A DNA stretch of 64,000 bases, taken from NCBI GenBank assembly GCA_018398805.1, contig JAGFBZ010000814.1, positions 1,550,001-1,614,000 on the forward strand, given 5' to 3'. The position numbers and the translations under genes were made by a program. The notes below the pieces were generated by a model. That model was not told where the DNA came from. It worked only from the letters and a program-made list of their open reading frames with translations, and searched no databases. Positions 33,851 through 44,221 of this stretch are shown here, piece after piece (position 1 is the first letter of the stretch; the number at the start of each line of letters is the position of its first letter). Source of the stretch: Hirundichthys speculiger. Taxonomy: Eukaryota > Chordata > Actinopteri > Beloniformes > Exocoetidae.

Positions 33851-35096
33851 CCATTTTACACAACTGGTATTATCAAGAAAGAAAATGCAGTGAGAATGTG
33901 TGCGCCTCACATATCATTTAGTGCATGTGTACAGATGTTTTAGATTTTGGTGAGGGAGAAATGGAAAAAACAGGGATTGAATTTCACTTAACAGAAAACA
34001 AAAAATATACTGTCATAATGGTATGAGTGGTGAGTTTTCTCTGATATTGTTTTTTATTTCTTTTCATAAATACTTTAATTTAATTGTGGGTACTGTGAAA
34101 AGCAGCAGAGCCAAGATGGCTGCATTGGTGGTGTTGGAAGATCTTACTAATACAACTTAAGGAGGAAAATGACTCGTTAAACTGTTCTCATTAAACAGTT
34201 TACTTTCTGTTTGAGATTGCAGAAATGAGGCCACCAGATATAACAGATTTCCTTTTCTCTTTTTATTTTAGTCCTTAAAGATTTGGATGAATTCTGCCAA
34301 AACCACATCAGTCTGGCTCGAGTTTTGTCCAAATTCATTGAGAGTTTGATATGACCTGTCAAATGAGATTTGGGTTTTCTTATACATTTTAAAAGCTCAA
34401 ATCAAGACTAGATTTTATGTGCTACCTCAAAGACCTCTACTCAGCATTCTAGTAAATTATAGAGGGGCAGCTATGATTAAAATGGGGTTTTTTATTCTTA
34501 ATAATAGGAAAAACGAGCCATCAACTCTTTCTAAATGATTGTGTGTGTTTTTTTAGGTCTTTTATTAGGTGAGAAAAGGATGTCTGAAGAAATCCAAAAT
34601 AATTAGAATCTATCTGAACACAATTATCACATATAGAAGCAATCTCTTAACTCTAAAACCTACTCCAAATTGAACATTTTCTGTCTGCATCATGCTCTCT
34701 TGCATTGCCCGGGTATACTGAGGATAAAGAAAATGTTACTACACTGAGATAGATATACTCAGCAGGTGATGTGAATCAATTATTTTGTTCCATCTTATTT
34801 CAAGATTTTAGCACATTATTCTCTAGAGTGCCATTGGAATGTAGACGTAATTACTTTATAATTTACATTGAATCCGGAGAAGACACCTCTTCTAAGTATT
34901 TTTTTCAATTTCATTTCTAATGACCTTCAAAATGGTCATTTCTATTGGAAGCCCTGCTGTGGATCTGCAATTTAATGTGGAATTGTGGGTAAATTAAGCT
35001 TTTGTTCTGGCTGTGAGCTGTCATGATCTGTTTGCAAAATATGGGATTGTATTCATGCATGCACACATGCTTATATACAGTATAGTTCTTTCTCTT

Positions 35097-35119
35097 ACAC
35101 ACACACACACACACACAGA
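35097..35119 (+). repeat. (AC)n microsatellite
   Basis: About eleven AC units followed by degenerate CAGACAGACACACA. Confidence 0.95.
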
Positions 35120-37047
35120 CAGACACACATGCTGTGTAAAGGCAAAGACAGACAGATTCATCAGTCACTGAGCCGCGCTGCACTGCAGAGGGTGGCAGCT
35201 AAAAGGAAGCAGTGTCCTTTCTGTCTCTCACACTCTCTCTGTTACTCTCTCTCTGATCCATTAACTTATCTGTCGCTCCTTGTCCCTCCGCTGTTGCACA
35301 TCCACTGTCTTCTCTCTTCCTGATCACTCTAGTGTGGCCTGACCTTCCTTGGGTTGTCTCCCAGTCTCCAGCAGGCCAGCAGGGGAGAGGCGCTGGCTGT
35401 TAGCTGGCTAGCCAGATGGCTGGATCTAGACTGGGACCACAGCAAAACCTACTAGCCAAACTGGTGGCAGACAGGAGCACTGCGGGGAGCAGTTTCACCT
35501 CCACTGCTAGTCTTCCCGTTCCCAAATAAGCTAATTATCCTTCTGTGGACAGGTGAATGGAACTTGATTTAGTATTATAGTGCAGATTTAGAGTCAGTTT
35601 GTTGGTGGTGTTGCTCTTTCCTGATATTTGTTTGTCCTCCCTGATGGGAGGCTGAGCTACAGAGGGATGAGGAAGATTCGAGTAGAAAAGTCAAACCCAC
35701 GACAAGGATATTTGACAGCAGGGGAGGAAGCTAGTGGGGCTGAGGGGCAGTGTGTGAGCTTAATAGGAAATGACTGGAGTGTTCCTATCCTTGGAGTGGA
35801 GTCAAACCCCCTACGACTTCCTGCTTCTGCTACATCAGCTGCTCCGCCTCGGCTCGATGCAGAGATCTGCTTTGTTCCTCTTGATGTAATTGCGGCACCT
35901 TGCCCGAGGATATCCCTTTAGCACCCTGTCGGTATAGCATTTTAAATCATAAATTGTGCTTTGCAAAACCCTTGATTCAAAGGAAGGCGGGAACGCAGTT
36001 GTTTGACTCAGCCACTTTCAGGACACCGCCTGCATGCCGATGGGCTCATCCAGCTGATATGTTAGAGCAGGGTTGTTATCTGAACGGTCATGTTGACACA
36101 GAACAACTAATCCTGGTGGGCCAGCAAGCACACTGCTCTCCTGTAACTGAGCTCTCTGTGTTTCAGCCCATCAGTCAGGTGCTGAGATGAAAGAGAGGCC
36201 CGCCTGTGCTACGTGGCTAATTTAAGAGATTATCACCTGTTCTACCAAGGCGCATTAATCCTAATCCTGCTTTAACCCCTTTGATCTGAAGTCAGTGTGA
36301 TTTAAGGAGTGGACTGACCTAATCCCTTCACAACAACCACCGCAAACTACAGTAAAGTTGCTCGACGGCATTGTTGTTTTTTTCTGCTACAGTGTCCACT
36401 GTTCTCAACATAACATCCCTTTTTCCCCCCCTATTCTGTTTCTTAATCCGTAGAGGGATTGAGTTGTCAGCAAATCATTTTGTGCATCATTTCTTGCTTG
36501 CCACTTCATTGGAGTTAATTCCTATGATGTGCTCTTGCAGGATTATATTAATAAGGGCAGGAAGAGCTGTCATCAACATATTAAGCCTTGAGTATAATAG
36601 TGTGATCACTGATGAAAAAAAAAATTTTTTCAAATGACAGTTTTTGAAGTCAGTCCAGACATCCTCAACAGTTGGACTTTTTCAATGTTTTCACAACTGC
36701 TTTTACAAAAGGAGAAGCTATAGTGGACTTGAGACATAGTTCAATATTTTCAGTCATTTGTTATTTATTGTCTTCTCATGAGATCATCTGCCATAATTGT
36801 CGATTAAAGGCTTTAATGTGCTCAATTATCACATTGTGGAGTGTGACTGGGCTCGTGTGTATGTGTGTGTTGGTGTGTCACACATGGATACGTTTGATAT
36901 GAGAGAGAAAGGAAACAGCAACTGTGGGAGACTTGGTGCGCTGGTGACGGTGGGAAGAAAGGTAATTGAAAAAGAGCGGCATGAGTTTGGTTTTGGGGAT
37001 TTCTAAATGAGGGACTGGAGATGGGTGGGTCTGACCACAGCATGCTT

Positions 37048-37080
37048 TTGTGTGCGCGTGTGCGCATGTGTGTGTTTGTG
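37048..37080. repeat. Alternating purine-pyrimidine tract
   Basis: TGTGTGCGCGTGTGCGCATG, followed by more TG, alternates strictly for more than 20 bp and includes CGCG and GCGC steps, the composition most prone to form left-handed Z-DNA. Confidence 0.7.
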
Positions 37081-38039
37081 TTCCTGGAAGCAGATCGACA
37101 CCAACACATGTGAATATATTGTCTTGTTCCATCTCTATGTTTGGTGTATAGACTGAGAAGGACCACACAGGATCTGTGCTTCGTGCGTCGGAGTATGTGG
37201 CAACACTGTTATTATTGATCCTGCCGCAGACGTCAAACCCCAGCGCCTGTGTAACTGCCGCTCTGATTGAAACAACATGCTGGAGCCTGTTTCATCCATG
37301 TCCAAAACCACTGAATTATTAAACACAACTCTAAAGCAAAGGTCCCTCACTTTGCTTAATGCCGTAGCACAAATCAACTGTTGAGCGCCGCCAGGGGATA
37401 AACAAGCCTTTCTGCAGTAGTGTGATTGGAAGAAGAAAAAAAGTGATGAGAAAATTGGGTGATGGGACTTATGAAAATAAAAAAAAGATTATAATCATAT
37501 GTCTTACTCACACATGAAGATTTGAAGAATCCCTGATTAAACCTCAAGAAAGTATCCTCTCAGAGATGTTTTTTTTTCATGATCGTAGTAGTCTTTCATA
37601 TGCAGTGCAGAAAAAGGGTGTTTATGATTTCCCTGTGAGGTTAAAGTAGGACTCTATGGATATAATCAGTACACCACGAAAGCACTGACTCTCCAGAGGC
37701 CTCAGTATAATTGTTTATGAATGGATGCATGGATGTTCTGCAGTGTTGATGTAGGCCAGTCAATGACTTCAACCCGCAAATCACAAACAAACGCAAGTTC
37801 ACAGATGAAAAGTCCTGGCAGTCCTGCTGCTGACTAATACTCATCTCACAGATTCGCTTTCACACAACTGTAACACTATCCCTATATTGTATATCATTTG
37901 TGATCGCTTTTACTTCTTTCTTATCAACAAATGTCACAGTGTGGTAATTTAAGATCCAAACAAAGGTATTTGCAGTTTAAAGTGAGTGTGGCCAGTAGTG
38001 ATTGACCAGTTAGTGGCCATGGTGATTAGTGGGGAGATA

Positions 38040-38870
38040 CAGTGATCCCTCGCCAATTAGCGCTTTAAATTCCGCGGTTTTAGTTAGTCGCAGATTTTTC
38101 AGAAATATATAATATAATAAAAAAAATCAAGGAAAAAATCGCAGAAATTCCGCGAAAACCCACCCCACAGCAGATGAGAGGCCGCAGCCGCCAGCGAAAC
38201 GTCAAACGATGACTCACAGCCTCCTGTAAGCAAAACGAGAAACGCAGACGTCCCAGAACTCTAGAATCTGTGCGCTGATTGGCCGAGACACATCACCCAA
38301 GAATCACAGGATGTTGTGTGCGTTCTCTCACAGCGAAGAAAAATTTTGTGAGGCAGCCTGGCCCCTTTAAGAAGGTAGCCTTGTGGGTAATGGTGTGGCC
38401 TTGTGGGTAATGGAGTGTGTGTGTCGTGGGACGGCAGAACGAAAACGGGGTAAAATGAAAAGTGGAGTGAGCATAAACAGCAGCCCAGCGTTTTACATTC
38501 TCTGTTAACCGACAGGAGCCGAACAATACAACCTGTGTGATGTTACAAGTTCCCGCAGTGCCAGAATAAAGTTCCTGTTCCATGCAGAAAAAAACTGATT
38601 TTTTCTTTTGTTGTTAGCGTGCAAGCTGCTAGTTATGAGCCAAAAATAGCACAATACCAGCGGTTTCTTTACTACGGTTCAGAGACCAGAGGCTGTGAAG
38701 GTAACAGAAAGACCACAGTTGAGCCTTTGTCTTTGTCTACATTTTTGCGCTTTTTGAACAAATTTTAAACACACTATTTAGGCTCGAGGGGCTCCGGCTA
38801 CAAATCTCAGATTTTGATTTTCATGGGGGGGCGCCGGTCCTCATTAACCACGAAAAATAAGAGAGCGCTG
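38040..38870. mobile_element. pogo/Tigger-like MITE
   Basis: The left end CAGTGATCCCTCGCCAATTA and the complement of the right end, CAGCGCTCTCTTATTTTTCG, are related inverted ends (CAGYGMTCYCT). TA flanks both sides (38038-38039 and 38871-38872). The CAGTGATCCCTCG start is the signature of a frequent vertebrate Tigger-type family. Internally a 20-bp unit CCTTGTGGGTAATGGTGTGG is duplicated in tandem (38379-38418). No transposase is present in 831 bp. Confidence 0.72.
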
Positions 38871-38940
38871 TATTTAGTATTTTTATAGATACTGGAATCA
38901 TATATTTTTTAAAAAAAATCTAAGTCCCAATTTAAAAAAA

Positions 38941-39414
38941 AAGAATAGAATAGAATAGAATCCTTTATTGTCACAGTACATAGGTACAAGGAAATTAAAA
39001 GCAGCATCTCCGGTTACAGTGCAAAAAAGAGTGCAAAGTACAAAACAGTGCGGATCAGTGTACAAAGATATGCAATGTAGAGTGAAATAGTGCAGATAAT
39101 TGAGGTAGTATGAATAAAAGAAGGTGGGGGTATGAGGATGTAAGGTGCACAGTCAAATCCTGAGACGGCATAAAAGATACTATATACAAATGCTATATAC
39201 AGATATTTTTTACTTTTTTTTTTATTTTGTTAGTTTACACATCTGGTGGAATATTGCAACAGACTGGTTCAGGGCGGTTATGGCTTTGGGGAAGAAGCTG
39301 TTTTTTAGTCTGTTGGTTTTGGACCTGATGACCCTGTAGCGTCCTTCTGAGGGCAACAGGTCAAACAGGTCAGAGCCGGGGTGGGAGCTGTCCTTCGGGA
39401 TGTTAATGGCGAAG
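38941..39414 (-). mobile_element. 5'-truncated LINE with (TTCTA)n tail
   Basis: On the minus strand the copy begins with the last codons of a LINE ORF2, continues through a 3' untranslated part and ends in (TTCTA)n, seen as TAGAATAGAATAGAATCC at 38944 on the + strand. CTTTATTGTCAC just inside the tail is a frequent fish LINE 3' word. Most of the element is missing, as expected from incomplete target-primed reverse transcription. Confidence 0.75.
39222..39410 (-). pseudogene. LINE ORF2 C-terminal fragment
   Basis: One minus-strand frame is open from an upstream TAG near 39410 to a TAA at 39222-39224. It contains DSSHPGSDLFDLLPSEGRYR, then NSFFPKAITALN and a short basic end. The order 'D-x-SHP-x3-LF-x-LLPSGRRYR ... 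NSFFPxAxxxLN' is the typical C-terminus of fish CR1/L2/Rex1-group LINE polyproteins, here with SEG for SGR. It is intact in frame but carries neither a reverse-transcriptase core nor an endonuclease, so it has no activity. Confidence 0.7.
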
Positions 39415-40277
39415 GACTAATATTGTGCTCCGATGGTGTCACTTTGTGATCAAAACAGATTTTGTTTTGAAGGAAGGTAAAGTAGAACAGCGGCAGTGAT
39501 GAAATCGAAGTCTTTGAGTAGAAATAGAATCCAGCACGCACTGAAATTATTGTATCTGTGTACAAACTGGAACATGATTTCCATCTTCATCCCTGAGTTG
39601 GTAGTGTACCGTGTAGCCTCATGTAACACTATAGGCTGCTGATGGTCAGAATAATACTGGTAATAGTTCTTGTCATAGCCTATTTGCATCATGGACTTGT
39701 AACTTAACCTATAAGACAGTATGCTATGGTAAGAATAACACAAGTATTGTTTGAGAGAGAAACCTTTGGTGAGATAAAAGGTAATACAAGTGTCAGTTTT
39801 TTTTATTAGTTCCAGCAATTTTGATATGATTAATTATGTATTTTGATTATATTTTATTTTGTCAGTTTATATTCCTTAGAATCTTAAATAATTTATAATC
39901 GCTAGATTTAGTGCTAGTCACTTTTTTGAAAAAAAAAATCACACAAGAGGGATCTGTTAACTCCCTAAATAGAGCAGCAGAATCGCTAAGATTGCAAGGA
40001 TTCTCACTTTTAAGGCATACATAGAGATACTGGGAGTAATGAACATAACTTAATACGCCTGCACAGAATTAGAAGTTACAAGTGGAGTTGGAGGGAAGCA
40101 TATTTTGATGGGAGAGACATCAGAAAGCATGTGAGAACTGAGCACTTCTTGCTCCCTTAAATGGACCTTCAAGTGAGATTTAGTAGTTGAAATAAACCAT
40201 GTGGAGGGGCGAGAGTGGACATAAAACAGCATAAGATGGCTATCTGAACTAGCTTCTAGGAGTTGCCTCATTATGGT
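39415..40277. other. Spacer between two LINE copies
   Basis: AT-rich sequence without a recognisable element. A 122-codon minus-strand open frame (39450-39818) has no domain or splice context. Confidence 0.35.
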
Positions 40278-40499
40278 TACATTTGAATTTGAATTTGAAT
40301 TTGAATTTTATTTCAAACAAACATGTACATAAAAAAATCTAAAACAAAAACAGCAAAGAAAACAAAAAAACAAAAAAAAAACAAACAAAAAAAAAAACAA
40401 ATAGTAACGTCTTTATATACACATATGCTTGAAAAAGGAGTAGGAAGAAGTGCATACTTTTTCTAAGTTCCTACCCCTTTATAACTCTATAAATTTATA

Positions 40500-40760
40500 G
40501 CATCGCCATTACTATATCTATATAGTAATATATATATATATATATCCTATAAATACAGTCCACATAAAACCATTAATAAAACACGCCTATTATAGAAAAT
40601 ACAATAATTATATAAATCTATATAAATATACACTATATAAACTACATAAATATCCCTATAAATATATATATATGCTACATACATAAAAATATACAACATA
40701 TATTACATAACTACAACTATCCCTCCCAACATACAATATATATCACATAAATATTCATAT
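40500..40760. repeat. AT-rich low-complexity DNA in the LINE 3' region
   Basis: TATATA, ATAAATA and CTATAAATA words dominate, with an uninterrupted (TA)n run at about 40529-40545. It belongs to the untranslated end of the LINE. Confidence 0.75.
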
Positions 40761-41424
40761 AAATATGTAAACATATCTTTAGCAAGTATAATATACCATT
40801 TTCCCCTATTTTTTTATTTATTTATTTATTTTTATTTTTTTTTTTTATTTATCACACTCCTCGTAACCCATTTCTTTCTTCCATATACCTGTTTATAATT
40901 AATTTTTTGTATCTCTTTTTAAACAGATTTATGTTAGTACTTTGTTTCACTTCCTTCTCCAAACTGTTCCACAGAGTCACTCCACGGCTCGATATGCCCA
41001 TGCTTTTCATTGTTGTTCTTACTTTACGTTTTCTAAAATTTAGTTTCTCCCCTTAAATTATAGCCCCTTCTCTCTCTGTGAACATTCCTCTGATACTTTT
41101 TGGTAGTAAATTATTCCTTGCTTTGAACATTATTGTGCTATTTTGTATTTAACCAGATCCATAAATTTCAGTGTGTGTGATTTTATAAACAGTGGGTTTG
41201 TGTGATCCCTGTATCCTGCATTATTTATTGTCCTTATGGCTCTTTTCTGAAGTATGGATATCGGCTGTAGAGTGCTTCTGTAGGTGTTTCCCCAGACTTC
41301 TACGCAGTTAAGATAGATATGGTAAGAAGAGTGAACAGTATAGGGTATATAATGATTTATGATCCAGAATGTGTCTTACTTCCCAAGAATCGCAGAGCAC
41401 TTGCCAGCTTTGCTCGTACGTGGC

Positions 41425-42706
41425 TCACGTGTGGTCTCCAGCAGATTTGTTGTCCAGGATTACACCAAGAAATTTAATTTCGTTTACTTTTTCTATTTGT
41501 GTATTATCTATTATTAGATCTACATAAGATTCTGTTTTATGTCTTCCGAACACCATAATCTTAGTTTTACTCAGATTTAGTGATAGTTTGTTTCTATCAA
41601 ACCACACTTTTAATTTGTGTATTTCTGTTGTAATCGTGTTCAAAATCTTCTGCAGACTCTCCCCAGAACAAAAAATATTTGTATCATCTGCAAACAAAAT
41701 ACATTTCAGTAATTTTGATACTCTGCATATGTCGTTGATATATAATATAAACAATTTTGGACCCATTACCGACCCCTGTGGTACTCCACAAGTATTTCCA
41801 TATCCTCTGATTTATACTCCCCTATTTGTACAAACTGCTGCCTGTTTCCTAAATAGCTCTTCAGCCATCTCAAACCCAACCCCTCTTATACCGTACCTTT
41901 CCAGTTTATTAATAATATGTTGTGATCAATTGTGTCAAAAGCTTTTTTTAAGTCCAAAATACTCCAACTGCAATTTTTTTGTTTGTCTATACAATTTGTG
42001 ATTTCTTCTATTAACTCAATAAGTGCTAGAGATGTTTGATCTGTCTGTTTCTGAATCCATATTGACTATCTGTAAGCAGATTGTGTTTTTCAATGAATTT
42101 GTCCAGTCTGAGTATAAAAAGTTTTTCAAATATCTTGGAGAATTGGGGCAGTAAAGAAACAGGCCTGTAATTTGTGAAGTGGTGTCTATCTCCAGTTTTA
42201 AATAGCGGTATTACTTTTGCTTTTTTCATTTTGTTTGGAAATATACCTGATTGAAAAGACAAGTTGCAGATGTGGGTTAGTGGTTTTGCAATTCCTTCAA
42301 TAACATTCTTTACTGTTGTCATGTCAATATCATTCCAGTCTGTAGAGGTTTTGTTTTTTACAGTTCTTATTACTATTTCCGTGATTTCTTTTTCATCAAC
42401 AGCTCCTATAAAGATTGTACTTGGGTTTCTGTCCCCCACATCATCTACAACCCCACATTCTGTTGTCTCTGGTTTCTTTTTTTTTGTTGCTAATTCTGGT
42501 CCCACGTTTACAAAGAATCTGTTAAAACCATTCACCACATCTTCCATATTATTAATGGTCTTCTCATTTTCAGTGAAGTATTCCGGGTAACTTTTATTTT
42601 TCAATCCATTTCTCACTATGCCATTTAGGACATTCCATATACCTTTAATGTTGTTTTTATTTTTTTCCAATAATTTATTATAGTAGTCCTTCTTACATGT
42701 CCTCAT
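41425..42706 (-). pseudogene. LINE reverse transcriptase (frameshifted)
   Basis: Reading down the minus strand: a linker with KDYYNKLLEKNKNN (about 42690), TDWNDIDM and AKVIPLFKTGD, then NYRPVSLLPQFSKIFEKL (about 42150) and LTDSQYGFR (about 42060). A frameshift follows. In other frames come DLKKAFDTIDH (about 41940, the first catalytic Asp) and PQGS (about 41775). The original frame resumes with FADDT at 41681-41695, the catalytic Asp pair, then NKLSLNLSKTKIMVFG and the EIKFLGVILD block. All canonical RT blocks are visible and in order, but at least two frameshifts separate them. The enzyme would copy LINE RNA at a nicked target; this copy cannot make it. Confidence 0.8.
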
Positions 42707-42734
42707 AATATTAGTTAATTTATTTTTATATTTT

Positions 42735-43217
42735 TTATACTTTTCCTCCTGCCTCTATAGTTCGATGCTTTATGAATTGTCTATATAAATTATTTTTCTT
42801 TTTGCAGGCATTTTGTAGCCCGTTGGTGACCCATGGACTGTTTGTATGTTTATGTATATCACTGTATTGTTTTATCGGGCAATTTTTATCATATAATAAG
42901 TTAAATATTTTTAAAAATTCCTCATAGGCTTTATCCACATCTTTTTCCTTGTAAACAATACTCCAATTTTGCATCATTAAATCATTTTTTAGTGCAATCA
43001 TAGCTTCCTCTGTTTTCACCCTTAGATATTTATAATTTTTGGTTTCCTTTTTCTTTCTATAATTACAGTAATATACAATAAAAACAGGTAGGTGGTCACT
43101 GATGTCTGTTAGTAATAGTCCGCTTTCTGTATTGTTTTCCAAAATGTTCGTAAATATATTTACATTATTATATAAAGAATAAATATGAAAAACTGAAAAA
43201 TTTACTGAGTAACACAT
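42735..43217 (-). pseudogene. LINE endonuclease C-terminus and linker
   Basis: The 160-codon minus-strand frame contains LLTDISDHLPVFIVY at 43070-43115. The SDH-P-V motif is the final catalytic block of APE-type LINE endonucleases. Downstream is a linker with NCPIKQYSDIHKHTNSPWVT and a basic CKKKNNLYRQFIKHR. The first ~16 residues (MCYSVNFSVFHIYSLY) do not look like endonuclease and may be flank. A frameshift near 42740 separates this part from the reverse transcriptase frame. The front half of the endonuclease is missing. Confidence 0.7.
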
Positions 43218-44161
43218 TTGGTTCTCGAGATAGTGTTATGGAGTGGATAATTTAAGAAGACAGAATATGCAAAAAATTTACAGCATTTATGAATAAATAA
43301 TAATAATAATGATAACAACAACAGCACAGTGATCAGAAACTTTCTGTCAGAATGAACACCCAGTGTATCCAGCTGAGTCTTTTGGTCACAGTTCACGTCA
43401 ACTCCATTAATGTCTCAAACTTCTTTCCGGCCTTTTGGTCTCACGTTGCTCCTTTTGCTGTGACTTCTGGAGGCTTTCCAACGTCTCCTTTCTGTCCTTA
43501 CTTCTATTTTCCTCATCCGCTGCTTTGAAGGTATAACCATTTCATCTGGACAGTGTGGATTTTTAGTTGTTCAACTACTGAGAGAGGCAAGAGGTCCATA
43601 TACAGCACTGGTCTTTTTATATAGGTGGAAGAACTTAAATATGGACGTCGATTGTCAGGTAGGTGATTCTAATTTACGACTGTAAGGACTTTTCTGTAGC
43701 TCATGACATTTTTTTAATCAAAATGGCTGAGTTTAGACTAAAACTGCATGAATATCATTATCTTGTTTTTGTTTTCTCCTATTTCGTCATGTCTCTACTA
43801 ACCTGCGTAGTTAGCAGAGTGAGGATGTGGACAAGTTTGTTGTCATGGCTACAGTGATAACCAGAGGGTGAAGACTGGGAAACAGCCAAATGACCCATCC
43901 AGGCATGTTGAACTACTTCTTTTTGCTCTTCATCAACATCACAAAACTCCCTGCTTTGCTTCCAATGGACAAAACTTACAATTACTGCAGCTGCTAGAAG
44001 GCTTAGCTGAAACAACTTTTGTTGTTAATTAGGGAGACCATTTCATTAAACAGTACTTGTTAGAATAAGGTTACTGCCACAGGAGTGAAAGCCAGGTTTG
44101 TATGTGTGTGTGAGCAAATGTTTAGCCTTTCTCCACCTGTGTCACCGTAATCAGCTTTCAT
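43218..44161. other. Non-coding DNA upstream of a candidate exon
   Basis: A short (ATA)n/(ACA)n patch lies at 43290-43325. No promoter elements or CpG richness are evident next to 44162. Confidence 0.35.
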
Positions 44162-44219
44162 ATGATGCGGTGCGTCTTCTCCGTCTCAGCGTTGTTGAAC
44201 GCAGTGTTTCTACTCGCAG
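44162..44219 (+). CDS. Candidate signal-peptide exon (unconfirmed)
   Basis: Two tandem ATGs start a frame that reads MMRCVFSVSALLNAVFLLA and ends in a split codon G at a strong donor (GCAG|GTGAGT). A short basic start, a hydrophobic core of about 14 residues and a small residue (Ala) at the end are the layout of a secretory signal peptide. Exon phase at the donor is 1. The flank is not CpG-rich, no TATA box is obvious and no partner exon was found. It may be an alternative first exon of the downstream gene, a separate secreted-protein gene continuing outside the window, or chance. The gene is not recognised. Confidence 0.25.
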
Positions 44220-44221
44220 GT

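Larger units (their letters stand above)
33851..38037. other. Non-coding DNA, 4.2 kb
   Basis: No exon is recognised. Items seen: a YY1-like AAGATGGCTGC at about 34113, an (AC)n microsatellite at 35097-35119, a pyrimidine-rich run 35215-35335 ending in a splice-acceptor-like CTCTAG, and an alternating purine-pyrimidine run at about 37048-37080. The open frames at 35628-36190 have no recognised motif. Confidence 0.4.
40278..43213 (-). mobile_element. Large jockey/CR1-superfamily LINE copy, 5'-truncated
   Basis: The element runs on the minus strand from about 43213 to a (TTCAAA)n tail at 40278-40300 (four GAATTT units on the + strand). It contains the endonuclease end, linker, reverse transcriptase, and a long A/T-rich 3' untranslated region with AT-repeat DNA at 40500-40760. 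ACATTTG occurs next to both ends (40275 and 43214 region) and may be the target duplication. Coding parts are broken by frameshifts and stops. I place it in the jockey/CR1 superfamily; finer clade (Crack, Daphne, Rex1-like) is not decided. Confidence 0.78.

Noticed and set aside
37380..37400. GCCGCCAGGGGATA as a third CTCF site
   Set aside because: Lacks the GGCRS part of the core, so the match is too weak.
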